From an uncultured Halobacteriovorax sp. (GTDB lineage: Bacteria; Bdellovibrionota; Bacteriovoracia; Bacteriovoracales; Bacteriovoracaceae), in assembly GCA_913061265.1 (NCBI GenBank), contig CAJXVS010000001.1:496001-560000 (forward strand): 64,000 nt of DNA, read 5' to 3'. The position numbers and the translations under genes were made by a program. Every line of letters begins with the position of its first letter. Position 1 is the stretch's first letter. Below the pieces are notes generated by a model. The model was not told where the DNA came from, did not search any database, and was given only the letters and a program-made list of their open reading frames with translations. This document shows positions 1-7,844 of this stretch, in pieces.

Positions 1-81
1 TAGGTTATGACTTTAACTCTCTCTTCCTGTCTCCAAGTCTCTGGGAATGGATTATAATATTTATAAGAAATAAGATCTAGT

Positions 82-450
82 TTAGTATTCATTCTTCATT
101 CCTCTTCGCATTCGGTTTAAGCGTGCGATTCGACGCTTTTTTTCATAATGCTTTATTAAGGCATCAGGCACCTTTTTCTCAGGCTCTGATTTCTTTGGTG
201 TGAGATTGTTAATGATAAGAAATCCAATTAATGAACAGATCATATTGGTGAATACATCAAGCAAGTGATCGTCCACTGATGGAGTCACAAAACCACTTTT
301 ACTCAAGTACCAATAATCAAAAAACTCTTTGAAGAAGCTTATAAACAACATTAAGACAAAGCCAGGAATCACCTTAAGCCTCGCTCCTCCGATACAGACT
401 CCGAGAATAAAAGAGATTAAGGCGTGAAACATAAACCGATCGAACTCCAT
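82..450 (-). CDS. Small integral membrane protein, VanZ-like pattern, function unknown
   Basis: Predicted protein of about 122 residues. The ATG at 450 is preferred because GGAGG lies 5 nt upstream; a TTG 12 nt further upstream is the alternative. Hydrophobic segments are visible at about residues 8-21, 26-40 and 66-83, followed by a strongly basic tail (many K/R, about residues 84-122) that should lie in the cytoplasm. The middle stretch (KEFFDYW ... DDHLLDVFTNMICSLIG) resembles the pattern of VanZ-like or related small membrane proteins, where an acidic loop precedes the last helix, but I would not assign the family firmly. It stands alone, with a nearly 500-bp repeat-rich gap upstream. No function can be inferred. 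Confidence 0.6.
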   Translation of the reverse strand: MEFDRFMFHALISFILGVCIGGARLKVIPGFVLMLFISFFKEFFDYWYLSKSGFVTPSVDDHLLDVFTNMICSLIGFLIINNLTPKKSEPEKKVPDALIKHYEKKRRIARLNRMRRGMKNEY

Positions 451-610
451 CCACACCTCCAAACCTGCGTCACATGCCAGACCGCGCCGCTCTATCTTGC
501 TGAAATTAATAATAACATAAAATAAAATCTACATTTCTTAAGTTTTTCTGATTTTAATCATGTTTTATTTAGAAGTGCCTTGAATGAACGGACACTTATC
601 TAAAGAATAC

Positions 611-634
611 AAAAAGGGTACGTGATACCTTTTT
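611..634. repeat. Hairpin with GGTACGTGATACC word
   Basis: AAAAAGGGTA and TACCTTTTTT pair around a 5-nt loop (CGTGA), with one mismatch. The A-run on one side and T-run on the other allow it to act as a bidirectional terminator. The same word, inverted, forms the hairpin at 948-970, and a related word (GGTATCACGTAACC) occurs near 57732. Confidence 0.5.
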
Positions 635-738
635 TGGTAGTCGCAATTACTATTTAAAGTGGTGTCACGTACTCAGTTTGAATCTTCAGATTGAATTGAC
701 CAAGGGATGAGCTCCCAGACTTATCTCGTTTTTCAAAT

Positions 739-870
739 ATGCAAGTAACCTTCTCCGAACTATTGCAAAAAGAAGGCATTCTAAGTGAGATGGATGCTAA
801 GAAAGTGGCAGAAGATCTAAATGATACTCTACTAAAAAGTATGGATGAAAGTATCGAAGTTAAAGAGTAG
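739..870 (+). CDS. Possible 43-residue peptide (weak)
   Basis: An ATG-to-TAG frame of 43 codons beginning MQVTFSELLQKEG and ending ESIEVKE. It is acidic and predicted helical, and its codon use is sensible. Its first codons overlap a dispersed intergenic repeat (ATGCAAGTAACC), other copies of which do not encode this peptide, and no good ribosome-binding site is seen. It may be a remnant of a larger gene carried on a mobile element. I list it only because it is an open, non-repetitive frame in an otherwise empty gap. Confidence 0.2.
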   Translation: MQVTFSELLQKEGILSEMDAKKVAEDLNDTLLKSMDESIEVKE

Positions 871-881
871 GCTATGGAATA

Positions 882-896
882 ATGCCCGAGTTACCC
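882..896 (+). repeat. Degenerate copy (copy 0) of the fpg-start-like core
   Basis: ATGCCCGAGTTACCC would be read as MPELP, followed by YLSRIS and a stop. It matches the first 15 nt of the larger repeats at 50907, 55421 and 57494, but the conserved downstream arm with TTTCA repeats is absent. It therefore looks like a half site or an eroded copy. Confidence 0.5.
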
Positions 897-947
897 TATC
901 TAAGTAGGATAAGCTGACGGGCTAGGTAGGTACCTGGTCACTTGCAT

Positions 948-970
948 AAAAGGTATCACGTACCTTTTTT
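948..970 (-). terminator. Hairpin overlapping the stop codon of the adjacent lipoprotein gene
   Basis: AAAAGGTA and TACCTTTT pair perfectly around TCACG. Read on the minus strand, the TGA stop of the 956-1480 gene lies inside the loop, so the hairpin could end that transcript. It shares its sequence with the hairpin at 611-634, so it may also be one end of a repeat element. Confidence 0.4.
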
Positions 971-1480
971 ATACTTCTCCAAAAGTCGATTGAGAGCAGG
1001 CACACTGAATCCAGTATCGTGAAAGAAAAGAACCTTTCCATCTTTTCCAAGAAGTATAACCCTTGCACTACGAGGATTTACATTTCCTAAGAATTCTTGA
1101 ACTTTTGAGCCATCTTCATAGATCGTAATCACGCCTTTCCAAATAGGTTTGGGAATCCCTTTTTTCATTCCCTCATCAATCATCGTTGAGAACATCTGAG
1201 GGAACATTCCTTTAATTGTTGGAGCCTCAAAAGTTGGTATGGTGGCCTTTTTCATATCAAGCCCTATAAACCAGCGGTCAATATCAAATTGCGACTTGTG
1301 CCGGAAACCAACTAAGAGAAGAGTCATCTCGCCCTTAAAGTCTTCTGGAATACTCCACTCTTTCCCATCTAAGGCTTTGCCGCTAACCGAAGGAAAGCCC
1401 TTGCCTACAATGTCTTGATTAGGGAAGCTTGAGCAGCTAACTAGTGATAAAAGAATTAGAAGTTTTAATAAGTTTTTCAT
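956..1480 (-). CDS. Lipoprotein with thioredoxin-like (ATP10/AhpC-like) fold lacking catalytic cysteines
   Basis: 174 residues with a lipoprotein signal peptide (lipobox LVSC, Cys at about 16). The rest reads like a thioredoxin-superfamily domain: GEMTLLLVGFRHKSQFDIDRW after the first strand, a long middle helix region, then ARVILLGKDGKVLFFHDTGF and a C-terminal helix. This is the pattern of the ATP10 or peroxiredoxin-like group. There is no CxxC and no peroxidatic Cys outside the lipobox, so thiol redox chemistry is unlikely; a scaffold or assembly role in the periplasm is more plausible. It is a monocistronic gene ending inside a hairpin. Confidence 0.6.
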   Translation of the reverse strand: MKNLLKLLILLSLVSCSSFPNQDIVGKGFPSVSGKALDGKEWSIPEDFKGEMTLLLVGFRHKSQFDIDRWFIGLDMKKATIPTFEAPTIKGMFPQMFSTMIDEGMKKGIPKPIWKGVITIYEDGSKVQEFLGNVNPRSARVILLGKDGKVLFFHDTGFSVPALNRLLEKYKKGT

Positions 1481-1604
1481 AAAATCAATTTAGCATAAGA
1501 GTGCGACTTAAAAAATGATGTCTAAGTTTTGTTCTTAGACATTATCTGGGCGGCCCTTTAACTCTGGAAGATAATAATGATATGTATTGGTTAAGGAGAT
1601 CATT

Positions 1605-2528
1605 ATGAAATATTTAATCATGTTACTATTATTACCAAGTCTAGCTTGGGCCGATGGTTCGAGCCTCTTAAATGAGACCGCAGTTGTAAGCGAATTTGGA
1701 AAGATTAGCTACAGAGCACCAGTAAATAAAAATAGCCTTAAGAAACCAATTGTACTTTTTCACGGTGTCTACGGAGGAGCTTCCCATAGAACTTGGAAGA
1801 AACTCGTCCCCCTCCTTGATCAGGCAGGAGAAAGAGTCTTTGTCATGGACCTTCCTGGAGTTGGAGAGAGTGAAAAGCAAAAAAGGCCCTATACTATTTC
1901 TGATTTTGATAAGTTTGTTGAAAACTTTCTAATAGAAGTTGTGAAAGAAAGAGCTACTATCGTTTCAGAATCAATTCTAAGTAATGGAGTCCTTTCAGTA
2001 AGCGCTTCAAGACCAGACATCGTCAGAAGGGCCATTATCTTAAATCCTTCAGGCATTTTCTCACTTGTAGATCCACCAAGTGAGAGAGAACAAAGTTTAT
2101 ATAATCGGCTGTATAACGATGATAACGCTGCTATTGGATTTTACCAAAACCTTCTTAACCCTAACTCACTAAAGTACTTCTTACGTTTTGGGTTCTTTGA
2201 TGACTCACTTATTGACGAGAACCTCTTGAAAGACTTTTTAGCGCTTAGAGATAATGTTGATCAACGGTTTTTAACTCTAAGTTTCGTGGGCGGCCAACTC
2301 TTCAGAAGTTTCGAAGAGTCCAGTGATGGAGTATTTATTCCCGTATTGGCCATCTTTGGAAAAGAGTACGAGGGTTTTCAGGACAACAAGGTGGCAAAAG
2401 CTTCAGACTTTAAGAAAGTCAGACCATACTTTAGCTACGTTGAAATTGAAAAGAGTGGGTCCTCTGTTCAAAGAGAAAAGCCTGAAGCAGTAGCAAAACA
2501 AATTATAGATTTTTCTGTTTTAGATTAA
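1605..2528 (+). CDS. Secreted alpha/beta-hydrolase family protein with atypical nucleophile elbow
   Basis: About 307 residues. The start at 1605 is preferred because AAGGAG lies just upstream and it gives a clean signal peptide (MKYLIMLLLLPSLAWA); a TTG 18 nt upstream is in frame. IVLFHGVYGG is the oxyanion-hole strand, VFVMDLPGVGESE is the typical second strand and loop, and IPVLAIFGKEYEGF matches the region before the last catalytic residues. At the expected nucleophile elbow the sequence is SESILS rather than GxSxG, so either a Ser in a Gly-poor elbow is used or the enzyme is inactive. Periplasmic or outer-membrane location; substrate unknown. It is convergent with the next gene. Confidence 0.65.
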   Translation: MKYLIMLLLLPSLAWADGSSLLNETAVVSEFGKISYRAPVNKNSLKKPIVLFHGVYGGASHRTWKKLVPLLDQAGERVFVMDLPGVGESEKQKRPYTISDFDKFVENFLIEVVKERATIVSESILSNGVLSVSASRPDIVRRAIILNPSGIFSLVDPPSEREQSLYNRLYNDDNAAIGFYQNLLNPNSLKYFLRFGFFDDSLIDENLLKDFLALRDNVDQRFLTLSFVGGQLFRSFEESSDGVFIPVLAIFGKEYEGFQDNKVAKASDFKKVRPYFSYVEIEKSGSSVQREKPEAVAKQIIDFSVLD

Positions 2529-2714
2529 AATAGCTCAGGGTAAGCTGCTAGGTAGATTGAATCATATCTGGCAGCCAATCCTACTTCAATATTAAAACAA
2601 AATACTACGCCCCGGTTAGATCTCTTCATGATAAAGTCAATTTAAACTAGACCAAAAGATGGAGAGAGAGCGCTTTGGGTCTAGAACTACTCCCCTTCTA
2701 AACATAGACTTTCC

Positions 2715-3128
2715 TTAAGCCTTATCCTTCACCATTTTTTCTGCCTGGTAGGCCTTAACTAGAATTAAATAAAAAGGAACCCACCAAATGAGATCGTTAA
2801 AGATGAGATTGACTCCAAATTTCATGGGAAAAACATTATTATTTATAGCGATTATAAATCCAATCGGACCAAATATCTTTCCTAATAGGCCCACAAGCAC
2901 GATGGGCCAGTGCCTCACTGTAGAGGTCGCGGCAATCATATAACCGAGGCCATAAACGGCAACAATCATTCCTATACACTGCCATAGCTCCAAATATTTT
3001 GGCTGTTCTGCTCCTGCTAAATCAAACGCATGACTAGGAAATAGCACCACCCAAGTTCCCCAGAGTATATTGTAAATTCCTGCGGCGAACAAAATGGTCC
3101 CTAAACCCTTCTCTGGTTTTAAATTCAT
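2715..3128 (-). CDS. Conserved four-helix inner-membrane protein
   Basis: About 137 residues from MNLKPEKGLG. The start at 3128 forms an ATGA overlap with the stop of the upstream gene, which indicates translational coupling; an in-frame upstream start would add 17 residues within the neighbour. Four hydrophobic segments are evident (ILFAAGIYNILWGTWVVLF, WQCIGMIVAVYGLGYMIAA, WPIVLVGLLGKIFGPIGFII, LIWWVPFYLILVKAY). The WGTWVVLFP and LWQCIGMIVAVYGLGY patterns are typical of a small uncharacterised membrane family found next to redox or lipid genes. No catalytic motif is visible. Confidence 0.6.
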   Translation of the reverse strand: MNLKPEKGLGTILFAAGIYNILWGTWVVLFPSHAFDLAGAEQPKYLELWQCIGMIVAVYGLGYMIAATSTVRHWPIVLVGLLGKIFGPIGFIIAINNNVFPMKFGVNLIFNDLIWWVPFYLILVKAYQAEKMVKDKA

Positions 3129-3550
3129 GCAATACCTCTCCATGCTATTGTGAGTAGTAAAAATGTGCGTAGAGTCCAAGTAATTGTTCTAGGCCAATTT
3201 GTCTTTATTAGTTTTTCTATTGCAGCGAGATCTTTTCCTGAGGCAATTTTTCTATGCAAAGGCATGCTTAGAAAAATTGTTGAAATCCAAATCGTGATTA
3301 TGCCCAAGAAGTTTGAAGCAATAACGATACTCGGAAAGAAGATAAGAAGTAAAATGCCTGAGACGAATTCTATAAGCATTAGAGGCACAACGATCAAGCT
3401 AATCTTTCTAGAGTGAAAGCGAGAAAAGACTTCAAAATCAATTCTTTCTATTTTTAAGAAGGCAGGATAATGAACCAGCTGTATTGTCCAAATAAGACCA
3501 AAGAGGCTAAAGCAACTAAAGATTTGAATGAGAAAAAGTAGCTCTTTCAA
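3125..3550 (-). CDS. Conserved inner-membrane protein (four helices), function unknown
   Basis: 141 residues, apparently starting at TTG (3550) with AAGGG about 7 nt upstream. Hydrophobic helices lie at about residues 5-25, 50-70, 73-95 and 120-137. The stretch PLHRKIASGKD ... LIKTNWPRTITWTLRT is a recognisable signature of an uncharacterised family of small membrane proteins (NW-RT-W motif before the last helix). It is the first gene of a two-gene coupled pair with the 2715-3128 product. The products may form a complex, but nothing in the sequence says what they do. Confidence 0.6.
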   Translation of the reverse strand: MKELLFLIQIFSCFSLFGLIWTIQLVHYPAFLKIERIDFEVFSRFHSRKISLIVVPLMLIEFVSGILLLIFFPSIVIASNFLGIITIWISTIFLSMPLHRKIASGKDLAAIEKLIKTNWPRTITWTLRTFLLLTIAWRGIA

Positions 3551-3560
3551 ATATTACCCT

Positions 3561-4187
3561 TTATTTTGATAATCTAATATGGACTTCATTTCTTTTGAGA
3601 AAAGGAAGTGTCCAAGGGGGATTGTAGCCTGCAAAGCTATGCCCTTCATTGGCCTTATAGTTTTTAAAATTTGTTAACCAATCCCTTAGCTCTTTGGCCT
3701 TTTTCCTATTTTTTTTCTTAGAACTAAACCAAGAGAACCTATGACTCGCTATTATTTGAGCCTCAACTTTTTCAAATTTGATTCTATTATCAAGAGGCTC
3801 TGGGAGGTTCTCGAGTGTATATTTTGAAGGCATGGAAAAAGTCATGGAAAAGCTATCCTCCGTTTGATTCATCACAACAGGAGAAGTCATCGCTATTTTT
3901 TGAGGCTCATTCTTCATCAGGACGGGCGAAGTCATGGAAATTTTATTTTCACCTTTATTCTTTCCAAAAATATAGCCCGCTAATATCTTAAAGGCCTGTC
4001 CCGATGATTCATCGTAGTCGCCCTTAACTGTAATTTTGGCTATGATGTAGGGGGAGTATTCTCTAATTTCAAACTCCCCTTTCTTCTCTAGAACTTTGTA
4101 CTTAGGACTTTCTTCATTTTGAATGCCAAAAACCGAGCAAGAGCTAAAGGATAAAAGTGTAAACAAAGCTGTCATTATTTTCACCAT
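3561..4187 (-). CDS. SOUL heme-binding family lipoprotein
   Basis: 208 residues. The start at 4187 is chosen for GGGGAG 8 nt upstream and a lipoprotein signal (lipobox FSSC). The body has the SOUL family pattern: YKVLEKKGEFEIREY at the start, a repeated KISMTSPV / KIAMTSPV motif at about residues 90-115, MTFSMPSKYTLENLPEP, and a C-terminal GYNPPWTLPFLKRNEV. SOUL proteins bind heme or other porphyrin-like hydrophobic ligands; here it would be tethered in the periplasm. It overlaps the end of the SDR gene by 7 nt, so the two are probably co-transcribed and coupled. The ligand is not predictable from sequence. Confidence 0.85.
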   Translation of the reverse strand: MVKIMTALFTLLSFSSCSVFGIQNEESPKYKVLEKKGEFEIREYSPYIIAKITVKGDYDESSGQAFKILAGYIFGKNKGENKISMTSPVLMKNEPQKIAMTSPVVMNQTEDSFSMTFSMPSKYTLENLPEPLDNRIKFEKVEAQIIASHRFSWFSSKKKNRKKAKELRDWLTNFKNYKANEGHSFAGYNPPWTLPFLKRNEVHIRLSK

Positions 4188-4945
4188 GCTATATTCTCCC
4201 CATCCCAAGACAGAAAACTCCCCGTTTCTTCAATAGAGCGGTTATCAATCTGATTTAGGATATTAAAGGCCGACTCCTCAGCTTCGTGGAGCCTATACTT
4301 AGTATTTTCTATAAAAGGTGCTGAAAGATCAGTTTTGGTTGTTCCAGGATGAATAGGGGCCACCAGGCATTGTAACCTTTTGCGCTTAAACTCCACTGCA
4401 ATATTTTGAAGGATCATATTTAAAGCTGCCTTTGAAGCACGGTAGCTATACCACCCCCCCATTTTATTGTCACCTATGCTTCCTACTCTCGCAGAAAGAA
4501 CTATAAATGCACTAGGAGTCTTACTCGGAAGAAGTCGTTCAAAATGTTTGGCGATCAATGCAGTAACGACACTATTAACCTTAAAAGTCTCCATAAATTG
4601 ATCCATGCTTACAGATCTTAAGCTTTTTTCTGGTTGAAATTCTTCATTATGAAGAAGACCAATACAATTGATGAAAAGATCTATTTCCATATGGAGGCTT
4701 TTTAGATCTACCGCTAAATCAAAAAGTTCTGATTCATTAACGGGATCAATCCTAAAGATCTCAAGCCTATCTTTAAGAGAATAGCTAAGATCTATCAACT
4801 CTTTAGATCTTTGTTCGTCTCTATAAGAGGAAAAAACCTTAGCTTCTGGAAATCTAGCAAGTAATTCTTTAACCAGGGCCAAGCCAATTCCATGTCCTCC
4901 GCCCCATATAAAAAAATGTTTGCCTTTATATAACTCAAATTTCAT
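4181..4945 (-). CDS. Short-chain dehydrogenase/reductase
   Basis: 254 residues from the ATG at 4945 (AGGA 6 nt upstream). Classical SDR Rossmann features: nucleotide-binding GGGHGIG (about residues 14-20), NCIG at about residue 95, catalytic Ser in VLSARVGS and YRASK (Tyr-x-x-x-Lys), then HPGTTKTDLS. The closest visible pattern is the CsgA/sniffer-like branch of SDRs, which often have poorly defined substrates. The protein has no signal peptide, so it is cytoplasmic. It is followed, with overlap, by the SOUL lipoprotein and preceded by two small genes on the same strand. Confidence 0.85.
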   Translation of the reverse strand: MKFELYKGKHFFIWGGGHGIGLALVKELLARFPEAKVFSSYRDEQRSKELIDLSYSLKDRLEIFRIDPVNESELFDLAVDLKSLHMEIDLFINCIGLLHNEEFQPEKSLRSVSMDQFMETFKVNSVVTALIAKHFERLLPSKTPSAFIVLSARVGSIGDNKMGGWYSYRASKAALNMILQNIAVEFKRKRLQCLVAPIHPGTTKTDLSAPFIENTKYRLHEAEESAFNILNQIDNRSIEETGSFLSWDGENIAW

Positions 4946-5003
4946 AGCGGTCCTAATCAAAGCCACAATCATCAAGATCTGGTTTACAAAGAAAAAGCCT
5001 TAG

Positions 5004-5219
5004 CTAAAGACTCGATAACTCTGTATGAAGCTTCAAGGCCTGATTACCTGCCTCAGAGAGAACTAGGTAAGCCGGCTTCTCAACACTTCCATTTCTCTTT
5101 ATCATTTTTGTTTTAATTACTTTTTCTATAGGCCCTGTATGAACCTCTAGGACGACGCCAAAAATCTTACGCCCCATCCACTTCCACATAACTTTTTGGC
5201 CAGTATTATAAGAATTCAT
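5004..5219 (-). CDS. HVA1/DUF2945 family (Tudor-like) small protein
   Basis: 71 residues. Starts NTGQKVMWKWMGRKIFGVVLEVH, then IKRNGSVEKPAYLVLSEAGNQALKLHTEL, which fits the DUF2945/HVA1 family pattern (G..V.WKW.G....G.V..VH, and .KNGS..KPAYL......G..ALKLHSEL). The fold is a small beta-barrel resembling Tudor domains, and the function is unknown. It sits between the DoxX-like gene and the SDR gene in the same direction with short gaps, so it is likely part of one transcript. Confidence 0.75.
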   Translation of the reverse strand: MNSYNTGQKVMWKWMGRKIFGVVLEVHTGPIEKVIKTKMIKRNGSVEKPAYLVLSEAGNQALKLHTELSSL

Positions 5220-5225
5220 TTTTCC

Positions 5226-5564
5226 TCAGGCATTTGAAATGGCTATAAAGAGGCCAAAACTCATTAGTGTAAGTGATGGTGCCATTTTCCTAAAAGGATT
5301 TCTTATTTTAATATGAGTCACTAGGGCAGCCATCATAAGAATTGTGATTATCAGAGCTCCTAGCATTACAACCTTTGTATCGCTGCTAAAAAGCATTGCC
5401 GAAGAAGAAAGCTTCAATATTCCCACAAAGTCTCTCAACTGAGCATTTAGGCCATAGCTTTCAAACTCTTTGATAATATTTTCGTAGCGAACAACCCATA
5501 CAAAAAAAATGGACCCCGCAACTATGAACTTTAGTGCTAATAATAAACTCTCTGTCGGTATCAT
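5226..5564 (-). CDS. DoxX-like four-helix membrane protein (first of a divergent pair)
   Basis: About 112 residues. The start at 5564 has a strong ribosome-binding site (AAGGAAGGAATA before the ATG); 10 extra residues are possible from an upstream codon. Four hydrophobic segments and the loop RYENIIKEFESYGLNAQLRDFVGILKL, typical of DoxX-like small membrane proteins. The gene at 5681 on the other strand encodes a protein with the same arrangement (EEFDRYGLSKFRFLTGLLELLGG), so the two are paralogs sharing a short divergent promoter region. Function unknown; the family is often linked to redox or quinone chemistry. Confidence 0.7.
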   Translation of the reverse strand: MIPTESLLLALKFIVAGSIFFVWVVRYENIIKEFESYGLNAQLRDFVGILKLSSSAMLFSSDTKVVMLGALIITILMMAALVTHIKIRNPFRKMAPSLTLMSFGLFIAISNA

Positions 5565-5680
5565 TATTCCTTCCTTGATAAGTAAGAGTAACACTAAAAC
5601 AACATTTGATTAGTTAGACAAACTTAGACAGCGACTTTATCTCGCATAGACATTAGATGGACAAAAAGCTATTTTAAAAT

Positions 5681-6016
5681 ATGTTTTTATTATTAACCAT
5701 ACTCACGTCATTAATGTTCATAGCTTATGGCCTACTTTGCTTGTTAACCAATCATATGCAAGAAGAGTTCGACCGTTATGGTCTGTCTAAGTTTAGGTTT
5801 CTAACTGGCCTACTCGAACTCCTAGGAGGTCTAGGACTCCTGCTTGGCCACTACTATTATCTACCCTTGTTTTTATTCTCAGCCTTGGGACTAGCTATTT
5901 TAATGTTACTTGGAGTTTTAGTAAGATTTAAAGTCAAAGACCCCTTCTACCTTTCACTTCCAGCATTTATTCTTTTAGTTTTAAATTTATATTTCCTCTA
6001 CATAAAAGGAATTTGA
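5681..6016 (+). CDS. DoxX-like four-helix membrane protein (second of a divergent pair)
   Basis: 111 residues, four transmembrane segments covering nearly the whole chain. The loop after the first helix (MQEEFDRYGLSKFRFLTGLLELLGGLGLLLG) aligns with the corresponding region of the 5226-5564 product, which points to an old duplication. The two genes are divergent with 116 nt between start codons. No clear ribosome-binding site precedes this ATG. Confidence 0.65.
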   Translation: MFLLLTILTSLMFIAYGLLCLLTNHMQEEFDRYGLSKFRFLTGLLELLGGLGLLLGHYYYLPLFLFSALGLAILMLLGVLVRFKVKDPFYLSLPAFILLVLNLYFLYIKGI

Positions 6017-6106
6017 GCCAAATACTAAGAAACCGTTATTTAAATAAAAGATAGACCTTCACTAGGCATGGTAGTGCATTATCAAATCTCAGTGCTATAG
6101 TTAACC

Positions 6107-7117
6107 ATGAAAAAAATCTTAACCTTAATACTTTCCCTATCTATCGCCATGAGTTGTTCATCAAAAGAATTTAAAAATCCCTATAGAGCCCCCTTTGATG
6201 GAGAAAAATTCCAAAACCTAGAGCCCTTTCCTCCTAAGTCATTTGCTACCTTGTTGAAGTGGAAGTTATTTAAGAATGATCGAAAAGAGTGGCCTGAGTG
6301 GCTCGATCTACCTATGGGAAATAGGCCCGTAGAGAGAACAAAGAAGGGAGAAATCATCTATACGGTGGTTAACCACGCAACGGTTCTTTTGCAGGTAGAT
6401 GGAATCAATATCCTGACTGATCCTATTTGGTCTGAGAGAACCTCCCCAGTAAATTTTGCTGGACCAAAGCGCGTTCACGCTCCGACCATTAGGTTTAAAG
6501 ACTTGCCCCCCATTGATCTAGTAGTGATTTCCCATAATCACTATGATCATCTAGATATTACCACTCTCAAGAATTTAAGTGATAAACACTCACCAGTTAT
6601 CTTGGTGGGACTTAAGAATGGAGAGCTCTTAAAGTCTGAAGGCATTAAAAACTTCGTTGAAATGGATTGGTACCAAAAGTATGACTTTAAGGGATTAAAG
6701 ATCACTTTCATGCCTAACCAGCACTGGTCTGCCAGAGGTTTATTCGATAAGTTTGAAACTCTTTGGGGTGGATATGTTTTTGAGTCAGAAAAGGGTGAGA
6801 TCTATTTTGCAGGAGATACAGGCTATGGGAAGTTTTTTAAAGATATTAAAAAAGAATTCAAGAATATCATCCTAAGTTTTCTCCCTATCGGCGCCTATGA
6901 GCCGAGATGGTTTATGAAGCCGGCCCATATCAACCCAGAAGAAGCGGTAAAGGGACATATTGAGCTTGGAAGTAGTCATAGTGTAGGTATTCATTTTGGA
7001 ACCTTCCAACTCACTGACGAAGGACGGGACGAACCTATAAATGCCTTAAAAAAGTCTTTAGAGGGAAAAGATATTAGTTTTCTAGTTCCTGAGTTTGGAA
7101 AAGCCTACTCTCTTTAG
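6107..7117 (+). CDS. Metallo-beta-lactamase-fold lipoprotein, NAPE-PLD/UlaG-like
   Basis: 336 residues with a lipoprotein signal (lipobox AMSC, Cys 17). Zinc-binding motif SHNHYDHLD (HxHxDH) at about residues 144-152, NQHWSARG with a further metal His, FAGDTGYG with the bridging Asp, and GIHFGTF near the end with the last His. The order and spacing match the N-acyl-phosphatidylethanolamine phospholipase D type group of MBL-fold proteins (LTDPIWSERTSP after the first strands is characteristic). A phospholipid or other phosphodiester in the envelope is a plausible substrate. Monocistronic. Confidence 0.8.
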   Translation: MKKILTLILSLSIAMSCSSKEFKNPYRAPFDGEKFQNLEPFPPKSFATLLKWKLFKNDRKEWPEWLDLPMGNRPVERTKKGEIIYTVVNHATVLLQVDGINILTDPIWSERTSPVNFAGPKRVHAPTIRFKDLPPIDLVVISHNHYDHLDITTLKNLSDKHSPVILVGLKNGELLKSEGIKNFVEMDWYQKYDFKGLKITFMPNQHWSARGLFDKFETLWGGYVFESEKGEIYFAGDTGYGKFFKDIKKEFKNIILSFLPIGAYEPRWFMKPAHINPEEAVKGHIELGSSHSVGIHFGTFQLTDEGRDEPINALKKSLEGKDISFLVPEFGKAYSL

Positions 7118-7191
7118 CCATTTTACTTAGACAAGAGCTAAACTCAGTTATTTTTACTCGACTCCAAAAAAAAATCCTTTTACCTTTAGGC

Positions 7192-7668
7192 ATGGACGAA
7201 CTGATAGAAAAACATCTTTATCATAAAAAACCGAATCTTCTTTTAGAGCACGTTATAGAGATTGATAGCACTGGTATCAAGACTAGCTTCTATCTAGGCG
7301 AAGATCACCCCCTCATTCAAGGACACTTCCCTGGGATCTCAGTTTTCCCTGGAACTCAAATGATGGAGATGCTGGTTCAATCAGCCGGAATTCATATGGC
7401 CCATGAGCATTACCCAAAGCACCGGGAAGAAAAACTTGCTGTTGGAGTTTTTAGGCGCTGCATTCAGGCAAAGTTTCAAAGCTTTGCAAGACCTGGTCAG
7501 GATATTACGGCCTGTGTGAAAGAGACGGGAAATGTTGACAATCTTTATACCTACTCGGGAAGAGTCATGAATTCTAAAGCTGAAAACCTTATGATCTGTA
7601 GATTCTCACTAATAACCATTCACGAAGCGGTTCTTGAAGGTCACACCTGCCATTGGTCTCCTTTTTAG
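7192..7668 (+). CDS. FabZ/FabA-like hot-dog 3-hydroxyacyl-ACP dehydratase
   Basis: 158 residues. LIQGHFPGISVFPGTQMMEMLVQSAG contains the catalytic His (GHFPG, about residue 45) and the Glu on the central helix, both conserved in FabZ-type dehydratases. The C-terminal half (VGVFRRCIQAKFQSFARPGQ) gives the typical strand order. FabZ removes water from 3-hydroxyacyl-ACP during fatty-acid elongation. Because this gene is isolated and the core genome should carry its own fabZ, a role in a secondary acyl product is possible. The next feature downstream is an intergenic repeat and a terminator serving the opposite strand. Confidence 0.75.
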   Translation: MDELIEKHLYHKKPNLLLEHVIEIDSTGIKTSFYLGEDHPLIQGHFPGISVFPGTQMMEMLVQSAGIHMAHEHYPKHREEKLAVGVFRRCIQAKFQSFARPGQDITACVKETGNVDNLYTYSGRVMNSKAENLMICRFSLITIHEAVLEGHTCHWSPF

Positions 7669-7737
7669 TATAATGCCCTGATCTCCAAATTTCTGCAAAT
7701 CACCTAAAAGCTTCACCTCTGGTGATAAAATGTCAGC

Positions 7738-7787
7738 AGGCATATCCCGTTTTTCAATAATACAAGTAACCAGATACCTATTAGAAT
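7738..7787 (+). repeat. Dispersed repeat (47-bp family), single diverged copy
   Basis: The segment 'atatcccgtttttcaata' followed by 'atacaagtaaccagata' and 'cctattagaa' matches the two tandem units at 9219-9312 with several changes. A shorter copy lies at about 719-750. Confidence 0.6.
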
Positions 7788-7811
7788 AAAAAAAGGGAGC
7801 CCAGCTCCCTT
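7786..7811 (-). terminator. Rho-independent terminator of the Na/Pi cotransporter gene
   Basis: AAGGGAGC and GCTCCCTT pair perfectly around a 3-nt loop (7793-7811). Read on the minus strand the hairpin is followed by a run of seven T, just past the stop of the 7845-8990 gene. Confidence 0.8.
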
Positions 7812-7844
7812 AAGTATTTTTAAGACTCTAAAGATTTCCTTAAA

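Larger units (their letters stand above)
463..955. other. Repeat-rich intergenic region
   Basis: This stretch of about 490 bases holds no convincing full-length gene. It contains a hairpin at 611-634, one copy of a dispersed sequence ('acttatc..ttttcaaatat.caagtaacc') near 719-750, a possible 43-codon ORF (739-870), a degenerate copy of the PELPE core at 882-896, an inverted partial copy of the 47-bp repeat near 925-946 and a second hairpin at about 948-970. The two hairpins share the palindromic word GGTACGTGATACC in opposite orientation. The interval therefore looks like a degraded mobile-element end or a graveyard of intergenic repeats rather than a simple promoter region. Confidence 0.5.
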
